Shown: positions 41,948 to 47,219 of the stretch, in pieces
How the letters are laid out: the number at the start of each line of letters is the position of its first letter
Position numbering within the stretch: position 1 is the stretch's first letter
NCBI RefSeq assembly: GCF_000242615.2
Contig: NZ_KI912268.1
Span: forward strand, 3,099,371-3,146,589
DNA: 47,219 bases
Origin: Holophaga foetida DSM 6591
GTDB taxonomy: Bacteria > Acidobacteriota > Holophagae > Holophagales > Holophagaceae
Direction: 5' to 3'
Notes under the pieces: generated by a model
The model's database searches: none
Seen by the model: the letters and a program-made list of their open reading frames with translations, nothing else
What the model was told of the DNA's origin: nothing
Program-made: the position numbers and the translations under genes

Positions 41948-43162
41948 TCAGTGGTCCTCAGGCTCCTCCGTGAGGTGGACGAGGACGGAACTGCCCTTCT
42001 GGACTTCCAGGGTATCCGCCCCCACCATGGCCAGACCGTTGGCCAGGAGCATGGAACTGAGGACCCCAGAGCCTTGGGGGCCCGTGAGCCTGGCGTGGAG
42101 ACCATCGGGCTCTTCCCGGAGCATCACCCGCAGGATGTGGATCTTTCCATCGGGTTTGCCCTTCTTCCAGGCATCTTCCAGGATCGCCTGGCGCTCGGGA
42201 CGGAAGAGGGTCTGGAAGCCCATCATCTTCCGCAGGGCGGGCCGGACGTACTCCTCCACCATCACCATGGCGGGAACCGGGTTGCCGGGAATGCCGAAGA
42301 TCAATTTGCCATTCAGGCTCCAGACGCCAAAAGGGCCGCCGGGCTTCTGGGCCACCTTCCAGAAGAGCTTGCTGGCACCCAACTCCTCCAGCACCACCTT
42401 GACGAAGTCGTAGTCTCCCTCGGAAACGCCGCCCGTGGTCAGAAGGACATCGCAGGTGGCCAGGGCCTCCCGCACGGCCGCTTCCACCGCCTCCCGAGTG
42501 TCCCGCACCCGGGGGAAGGGCTGGGCGCAGGCCCCCAGGGCCGTGATCTGGGCGCAGAGGCCGGGGTTGTTGGAGTCCCGGATCTGGCCAGGGCCGGGCT
42601 TCTGGGAGGCGTCCACCAGCTCGTTTCCGGTGCTCATGACCGCCACCCGGGGGCGGGGGCGCACGGCCACCCGGTCCAGGCCGAGGGAGGCCAGGACACC
42701 TATGGCGGCGGGGTTCAGGATGGTTCCGGCCTCTAGGACCCTGGTGCCTGGCTGGATGTCCTCTCCCGCCAGCCGGACGTTGGAGCCGGTTTTGACGGGC
42801 TTGGGGAACTCCACCCAGTCCTCGCCATGGTTTGTGTGCTCCAATGGCACCACCGTATCCGCCCCCTCCGGCAGAGGGGCGCCGGTCATGATCCGCAGGG
42901 CCGTGCCAGCGACCACGTTCTGCTCGGCCACCTGGCCGGCCGCCACGGTACCCAGCACCTTCAGGCGGACTCCTGGGAGGATATCGACCCCCCGCAGGGC
43001 GAAGCCGTCCATGGCTGAGTTGGTGAAGGGGGGCAGGGCCTCCTGGGCCAGGATGTCCTCCGCCACCGGCAGTCCCAGGGCCTCGGCCAGGGGTTTTGGA
43101 GCTGGAGGCATGGGAGCGGTCTGTTCCAGGATCTGTCGAAGGGCTTCAGCGTAGGTCGTCAT
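41948..43162 (-). CDS. moeA: Molybdopterin molybdenumtransferase
   Basis: MoeA inserts molybdate into adenylated molybdopterin to finish the molybdenum cofactor. The 404-residue protein has the family order: an N-terminal lid region with PLPEALG-type start (KPLAEALGLPVAEDI) and PPFTNSAMDGFAL, the beta-barrel domain, IMTGAPLPEGADTVVPLE, the MoaB/MogA-like domain (VAVMSTGNEL, DSNNPGL, LLTTGGVSEGDYDFVK, FGIPGNPVPAMVMVEEYVRPAL) and the C-terminal barrel. ATG 43162 starts at the family N-terminus. Its position directly upstream of nuoH suggests shared transcription, though the functions are not related except through respiration. Confidence 0.95.
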   Translation of the reverse strand: MTTYAEALRQILEQTAPMPPAPKPLAEALGLPVAEDILAQEALPPFTNSAMDGFALRGVDILPGVRLKVLGTVAAGQVAEQNVVAGTALRIMTGAPLPEGADTVVPLEHTNHGEDWVEFPKPVKTGSNVRLAGEDIQPGTRVLEAGTILNPAAIGVLASLGLDRVAVRPRPRVAVMSTGNELVDASQKPGPGQIRDSNNPGLCAQITALGACAQPFPRVRDTREAVEAAVREALATCDVLLTTGGVSEGDYDFVKVVLEELGASKLFWKVAQKPGGPFGVWSLNGKLIFGIPGNPVPAMVMVEEYVRPALRKMMGFQTLFRPERQAILEDAWKKGKPDGKIHILRVMLREEPDGLHARLTGPQGSGVLSSMLLANGLAMVGADTLEVQKGSSVLVHLTEEPEDH

Positions 43163-43347
43163 TGTGGGATCCCGTTGGATTGCTTCGGCTTCCATTGTGG
43201 CACCAGTGCCCATGGATTGGGCTTGGGCGTAGAGTGGAGGCAGTGGGGGAACGAAATGGCTGACAGGATTTCCAGGCGTGTATCCGTTCAGGCCTCGGCA
43301 CCCATGGGAAGGGCGATGGTTTCGACGGGCATCACTGGGTTGCGTGT

Positions 43348-43423
43348 CTTTTATCCTGCTCATCCTGCCTATCCTGTTCCCCTTTCCTTTCAACAGGATG
43401 GCCAGGATACGCAGGATGAAAAG
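43348..43423. repeat. TATCCTG-type palindromic repeat, copy 2
   Basis: Left arm 43348-43378 and right arm 43392-43423 pair imperfectly (one bulge and about four mismatches) around a 13-nt pyrimidine-rich loop. The arms consist of three (T/C)ATCCTG heptamers each, as in copy 1 at 3361-3429. It lies in the 300-bp gap between divergent moeA and the secreted-protein gene, close to the latter's start. The rest of that gap (43163-43347) shows no gene or clear promoter. Confidence 0.88.
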
Positions 43424-43462
43424 CCTTTGTCGGCCCGCAGGCCCCTGGTCCTGCCCGGGTTG

Positions 43463-44170
43463 ATGCGTGGCTTCCTGGCGCTGTTGATCCTGTTCTGCTC
43501 GCCTTGGGCCATGGCTCAGCTCCCCCTGAACCAGATGGCCCCCCATCACCGGGCGGTGGTGGAGGCGGTGGTTCGAAAGCCTGACTTCACCTTTGAGACC
43601 CACACGGATCCGGTCCCGGTGCGCTTCGACATCATGGAGAAGCTCTTCGACCATCCCCGCCTGGCGGCGGCCATGTGGCGTCACTGCCAGTTCGTGCCGT
43701 CCTTCTACGCCTTCGAGGAGCCGGGTCGTCGGCTCACCATCGAGGATGGGCAGGGACTCGCTGGCACCCTCACCCTGGTGCACCGCCAGTACGGCCTGCG
43801 GGTATACCTCGTCGATGGCCGGGTGGAAAAGGGGCGCATGGGGAATCCCTTCGCCGTGGGGGCTCGCATGGTGGTCATGTACCGCTACTGGGAAGGTCCC
43901 AAGGGCTTCCAGAGCTACCTGCGGACCTGGACCACCCTGGACTCCGCCCTTCTAGGCTTCATCTCCAAACCCTTCAAGGGCTACATCAAACGCCGCCAGG
44001 AGGAATTCATCGCCTACATCAATGGCAATATCGCCAAGGGGGGCGAGTTCGCCCAGATCGATCCCCAGGAGTTCAGGGAGCCCATCCGGCTAGAGGGCGA
44101 TCCCATCGCCATCCGCCAGTTCGAGCAGGTCTTCGGGAATCGGGGGCATATGGCGAGGCACCGACGGTAA
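43463..44170 (+). CDS. Secreted protein of unknown function
   Basis: This 235-residue precursor has a signal peptide (MRGFLALLILFCSPWAMAQ). The mature protein contains FTFETHTDPVPVRFDIMEKLFDHPRLAAAMWRHCQFVPSF, RLTIEDGQGLAGTLTLVHRQYGLRVYLVDGRVEKG and a basic amphipathic stretch near the end (ISKPFKGYIKRRQEEFIAYINGNIAKG). The family is not recognised; a START/lipid-binding-like or periplasmic accessory role is possible. The frame is open upstream through the palindromic repeat, but ATG 43463 begins exactly at the signal peptide. The ribosome-binding site is weak (GGG). Confidence 0.6.
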   Translation: MRGFLALLILFCSPWAMAQLPLNQMAPHHRAVVEAVVRKPDFTFETHTDPVPVRFDIMEKLFDHPRLAAAMWRHCQFVPSFYAFEEPGRRLTIEDGQGLAGTLTLVHRQYGLRVYLVDGRVEKGRMGNPFAVGARMVVMYRYWEGPKGFQSYLRTWTTLDSALLGFISKPFKGYIKRRQEEFIAYINGNIAKGGEFAQIDPQEFREPIRLEGDPIAIRQFEQVFGNRGHMARHRR

Positions 44171-44272
44171 AGAAGAGATTCTTCCCCGACTGTCAAGACT
44201 CATTGGGTTAGCCAGTCATGGCATGGAATGCCGACTGAACAGATTCGGGAGACTCGTCTGTTGGCATCGTCT

Positions 44273-46480
44273 TCAGAACCCTGCCAGTTTTTCCCAAGGC
44301 GCGAGCCCGACGTCTTCCAGTGGTTTCAAGGTGGCGTATTCCTGCCATCGAATCCCAGGCGATCGATCCAGCGAGAGTCTTTCGCACGCATAATCGCTGA
44401 AACGCTCGGCGGCAGATTCGGTGAACACCCCCAGGGCCAGGGTGAAGATGGCCGGGTTGTAGTGCCACACCTTCCCATCAGTCGGCAGGCCGACCTTGGC
44501 CGCAACGTCTCCCCACCACAGAAAGGGGGCTGCAGCACTCTTGTAGTGCTCCTGGTTGAGCTTCTTGCCCTCTTCCAGGGGCATGGTGCCCAGGTGGGTT
44601 GCGTGCTGGGCTGGATCCCCGGCCCACTCGGTCTGGAACTTCACGGCGGTCCAGCCCAGCTTCCAGACCTTCTGCTTAACCTCCGGCTCCTCCGAGCGGT
44701 AGAAGTCCCTGACCTCCCACCACAACAGGGGCTTACCCTTCCGCTCGGGGGCCTGGGGCACCAGATCCAGCACCTTCCGATCCTCGATGATCGAGTCCTG
44801 GGTGTCATCCACGATCTGATTCCACCCAGGGAAGATGGGCTCCGTAGAGAAGACCGACCAGTGCAGAAAGCCCCCGGTATTCCCGCCCGGCTGAACGCCC
44901 GCTCCCGTCCGCCACAGGAGATCACCCGGGTTGACCAGGACGGGATGACCGAAGGCCTCCTCCGCGATCAGGATGTCCCCCCGGGTCAGGGCCGGAAGGA
45001 AATCCCGCTGCTTCCACTCTGGGAAGAGGGCTGAAAACTTTCTTCCGACGTGCTTCTTGAGGGTATAGAGCTTCTGGGGCCGATCCAGGTAGCTGGAGGC
45101 AGCGCCATCGAAGTAGCGCTCAATCTGTACCCAGACATCATTGTCCTGCACCAGCAGGTTGTCCTGCAGCACCCGGAAGCGGTCGCCCGGCACCAGGGTG
45201 ACCTTCCCGTGGTGGGTGTCCACCATGGCCCGCTTGGAACGGACCACTCCATCGCCGTCCAGGAGGGTGGGGTAGGCGGGGAAGGAGGTGGGATGCTTTT
45301 TGTCTTCGGTCTTTTTTACCGTGTATCCATCCTGCATCCACCGAAAGGGGAACGCATCTTCCCCGATGTTCTTTTGAGTCAGGTCCCGGTGCTCCGCCAA
45401 ATGCATGTACAGGCTGTAGAACACCTTCTCATGCCCCCCCAGGACATTCCCCTTGGAATCGCTGTAGGCCTGCCCGGTGAGAAGGCAGCCCATGGCGTCC
45501 TCCATGCGGTGGCGCATCAGGATGAAGTTGCGGTTCCCCAGGTCCAGGCTCCGCTCCTCCCCGTTCTGCTGCCAGCGGGCGCTGGCCTGCCCCGCCCCGC
45601 CGTTCCCCAGGCGGAAGGCCACGATCTCCCCCGCCATGGGGGCGTAGATGGGGGTGTTCAGATCCGCGGCCACATGCAATCCCCCATGCCAGCAGTTGTT
45701 CTGCCCGATGGGGAAGTTTCCGCCATGGAAGCCCCGGTTCACGTCCTCCAGCAGGCTCTTCACATTCGCAAGGGCCGTGGCGGTATCGGTGAAGCTAATG
45801 ACTAGTTTTTTCTTATCCTTGCCCACAGGGAGCATGCAGGGAAAGAGACAGGTGGAATCCAGGAGGGTGTAGGTGATGTCGCGCACAGGCACATTCCCGG
45901 CTGGCGCGGGGTCCGCCATCTCATTCTTGTCGGTTTCGTTCAGACTGTAGTCGGATTCAACGACTTCGATGAATTTTTTAAATTGACCCCATTCTTTGAC
46001 GACCTGGCACCCCTCGCTGCCTGTAAAGCCCGATTCCTGATCGGAGGCGTTTCCGGCGTGGATGTTGTGCTGATCCGTATGGGAAAGGGGTTCCTTGGGG
46101 TTCTGAGTTCGATCACGGTTGTCGTCGTAGAATGCTCCCGCATTTATGGGTCGCAGAGCCCGGTAGCCCTTGCCTTTGGGAAAGACAGGGGCCTTGTCCA
46201 GCCTGATTCTGGGACGGCTCTGGTGATGGACTCCGAATCGGTAGCGATGCATGCCCAAGCGAAGGTCCCGGAGTTTCGCCTCATTCCCATGGGCGGGCAT
46301 CCCGTATTCCAAGGATGCGCTAAAGGAATGGACTTTGGTGCTGGAGCCTTCGTTCTGCAACACCAGGATGCAATCATCAAAGACCCCGCTTTTGTTTACA
46401 ATGACACTGTTGCGATAGGTAACCTCGTTATCCCTGAACTTAAAGAACAGTCCCCGGATGCCCATGACATTCACCCGCAT
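44273..46480 (-). CDS. M23-like peptidase / cell-wall hydrolase, 5' truncated by IS66 remnant
   Basis: The frame gives 735 residues from the first ATG, but protein-like sequence (EIFTFFARLWSRSQVVFGFQGDPSYDFQTQN) continues upstream in frame to 46573, where an IS66 end begins. The true N-terminus is therefore lost and this ATG is only a possible restart. A first domain (about 75-175) has HNIHAGN and GSEGCQVV, recalling SxGC cysteine sites of L,D-transpeptidase-like folds. A LytM/M23-like domain follows (about 255-370): HGGLHVAADLNTPIYAPMAGEIVAFR and later YSLYMHLAEH. Aligned with M23, the usual second zinc ligand Asp of HxxxD is His269. The C-terminal 350 residues are Trp-rich and unrecognised (GGFLHWSVFS, KPLLWWEVRDFYR). 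There is no signal peptide in what remains. Peptidoglycan hydrolysis, perhaps as an effector, is inferred. Confidence 0.65.
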   Translation of the reverse strand: MRVNVMGIRGLFFKFRDNEVTYRNSVIVNKSGVFDDCILVLQNEGSSTKVHSFSASLEYGMPAHGNEAKLRDLRLGMHRYRFGVHHQSRPRIRLDKAPVFPKGKGYRALRPINAGAFYDDNRDRTQNPKEPLSHTDQHNIHAGNASDQESGFTGSEGCQVVKEWGQFKKFIEVVESDYSLNETDKNEMADPAPAGNVPVRDITYTLLDSTCLFPCMLPVGKDKKKLVISFTDTATALANVKSLLEDVNRGFHGGNFPIGQNNCWHGGLHVAADLNTPIYAPMAGEIVAFRLGNGGAGQASARWQQNGEERSLDLGNRNFILMRHRMEDAMGCLLTGQAYSDSKGNVLGGHEKVFYSLYMHLAEHRDLTQKNIGEDAFPFRWMQDGYTVKKTEDKKHPTSFPAYPTLLDGDGVVRSKRAMVDTHHGKVTLVPGDRFRVLQDNLLVQDNDVWVQIERYFDGAASSYLDRPQKLYTLKKHVGRKFSALFPEWKQRDFLPALTRGDILIAEEAFGHPVLVNPGDLLWRTGAGVQPGGNTGGFLHWSVFSTEPIFPGWNQIVDDTQDSIIEDRKVLDLVPQAPERKGKPLLWWEVRDFYRSEEPEVKQKVWKLGWTAVKFQTEWAGDPAQHATHLGTMPLEEGKKLNQEHYKSAAAPFLWWGDVAAKVGLPTDGKVWHYNPAIFTLALGVFTESAAERFSDYACERLSLDRSPGIRWQEYATLKPLEDVGLAPWEKLAGF

Positions 46481-46573
46481 GTTTTGGGTCTGAAAGTCGT
46501 AGCTTGGATCACCCTGGAAACCAAAGACTACCTGGGAGCGGCTCCAGAGACGTGCAAAGAAGGTGAAAATTTC

Positions 46574-46707
46574 GTAAGCGTTCAGCCCCCGCAGGGGGAT
46601 GGACGCTTACAAATTCAGTCCATATGAGCCATTAGGTTGTACTTTTCGTTCAGGGTGGCCATGCTCATGGAATGAGCGAGAACGAGCGTCAGCTGATCTC
46701 TGAAAAC
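46574..46707 (+). mobile_element. Truncated IS66-family remnant (right end and first transposase codons)
   Basis: These 134 bp are identical to the reverse complement of 19478-19611: the GTAAGCGTTCAGCCCC terminus, its hairpin, the leader and the first 12 transposase codons (MSENERQLISEN). The match stops abruptly at 46707, where IS91-type sequence begins. Its outer terminus abuts the interrupted peptidase reading frame at 46573. Confidence 0.93.
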
Positions 46708-46712
46708 AGTGA

Positions 46713-46777
46713 GCATTTCGTCGGTGGGGCGTGGGCGAGGCTGCCTCAGGTAGACGGAGCCCCCACCGATGAAATGC
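46713..46777. repeat. 17-bp inverted repeat near the IS91-type terminus
   Basis: Arms 46713-46729 and 46761-46777 are complementary at 16 of 17 positions, 5 bp from the element boundary. A terminal hairpin of this kind is typical of the replication-origin end of IS91-like elements. Confidence 0.75.
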
Positions 46778-47008
46778 GGTGTTGAACAAGCCCGGAGCGG
46801 CGGGGGAGTTGGGCGAGGGCTATGGGGAAATCGCGCCTGCTGATCCACTTTTGGGGACGCCAGGTCCCCTGTCGCCCAGGGATTGCTGACTGCTGAGCCC
46901 GACAGTCCCGGCAGGGGGCTTGGACCGAGTTGGCGTCATAGCAGGGCTTCGCCGTCCCGCCGTGGTGGAGGTCGTGGTGCAGGTGATGGATAGCTGAGAG
47001 GCTGACAG

Positions 47009-47218
47009 TCATGGCATCACCGCCGGGGGTGCCCTGGAGGCTTCACTCATCAGCGGCCGCCAGAGGATCAGACCACCACAATGAGGGCAGCGTTGCCCCG
47101 TGCCTTCGGCTGGACACGCCTCGGCTCTGGGTTTCGGAGCAGGCAGCAGGGCCCTGGCCTGTTCCAGCAGACCTCCACCCTGGGCCGAGGCGTAGAGGCC
47201 AAAGTGCCGGATCTTATG
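47009..47218 (-). CDS. IS91 family transposase, C-terminal fragment (partial)
   Basis: The minus strand is open from the window edge to TGA at 47009-47011 and encodes 69 residues starting HKIRHFGLYASAQGGGLLEQARALL. This is the well-conserved IRxFGxxA / RALL end of the Y2 rolling-circle transposases of IS91 (Y2_Tnp). A zinc-binding CPHCGG follows near the C-terminus. The catalytic Tyr residues lie outside the window. The reading frame lacks a start here only because it is cut by the window end. Confidence 0.8.
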   Translation of the reverse strand, partial: HKIRHFGLYASAQGGGLLEQARALLPAPKPRAEACPAEGTGQRCPHCGGLILWRPLMSEASRAPPAVMP

Positions 47219-47219
47219 G

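Larger units (their letters stand above)
46708..47219 (-). mobile_element. IS91-family element, 3' end only, inserted in the IS66 remnant
   Basis: The segment begins exactly where the IS66 match ends and runs out of the window. It encodes the C-terminus of an IS91-type transposase (47009-47218) reading toward the junction. Downstream of that stop are about 300 bp of non-coding DNA with a strong hairpin close to the end, as expected for the oriIS terminus of this rolling-circle family. The adjacent IS66 bases are AAAC; IS91 relatives insert beside short tetramers such as GAAC. No target duplication is expected for this family. Confidence 0.65.

Noticed and set aside
46606..46848. Minus-strand open frames across the IS66 remnant and IS91-type end
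   Set aside because: They cross two mobile-element junctions and only reproduce IS leader sequence (MSMATLNEKYNLMAHMD); not real genes.

Overview
The window is about 47 kb of GC-rich DNA (visibly above 60% GC in coding regions) from a Gram-negative bacterium: it carries lipopolysaccharide genes (kdsC, lpxB), outer-membrane proteins, lipoproteins and a respiratory complex I block. Gene content and style (small zinc-ribbon proteins, Uma2 and GxxExxY genes, TATCCTG palindromes) would fit an Acidobacteriota of the Holophaga/Geothrix type. That placement is an inference from general resemblance and was not tested.

Layout. 1-1.9 kb: 3' end of a zinc-type alcohol dehydrogenase followed by a cysteine-rich beta-helix protein. 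2.0-5.1 kb: a 26-bp hairpin, kdsC, a small beta-barrel protein, lpxB and a DUF2203 protein. 5.2-8.3 kb: a phosphate-selective-type porin, an RMD1/YagE protein and two small cysteine-containing proteins. 8.4-10.6 kb: prfA, rpmE and rlmH on the minus strand, with a 100-bp duplicate of the 3' end of prfA. 10.9-15.5 kb: an ABC efflux operon (adaptor, ATPase, two FtsX-type permeases) with a small GxxExxY gene inserted between ATPase and first permease. 15.5-17.6 kb: two AraC-type regulator paralogs. 17.6-22.5 kb: an AT-rich regulatory region and a GH3 glycosidase lipoprotein gene split after its eighth codon by a complete IS66-family element with an 8-bp target duplication. 22.5-30.6 kb: mostly housekeeping genes (queD, frr, pyrR, pyrB, ferredoxin, gpmI) with small unknowns. 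30.6-34.5 kb: MFS exporter, MacB-type permease and MacA-type adaptor with no ATPase. 34.5-43.2 kb: nuoN-M-L-K-J-I-H and moeA, all minus strand. 43.3-47.2 kb: a second TATCCTG palindrome, an unknown secreted protein, an M23-type peptidase gene truncated by an IS66 remnant, and the 3' end of an IS91-type element inserted into that remnant.

How the parts relate. Most blocks are independent core functions. The accessory story is repeated invasion of genes by mobile DNA. IS66 separates the GH3 gene from its promoter, ribosome-binding site and start codon. A second IS66 copy beheads the peptidase gene and was itself cut by an IS91-type element. A GxxExxY cassette with inverted-repeat ends sits in the ABC operon between two ATGA overlaps, which reads as a 4-bp target duplication that keeps all the neighbouring start and stop codons intact. 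A small inverted-repeat element lies where the ATPase gene of the second ABC cluster would normally be. I found no rRNA, tRNA, CRISPR array or clear riboswitch.
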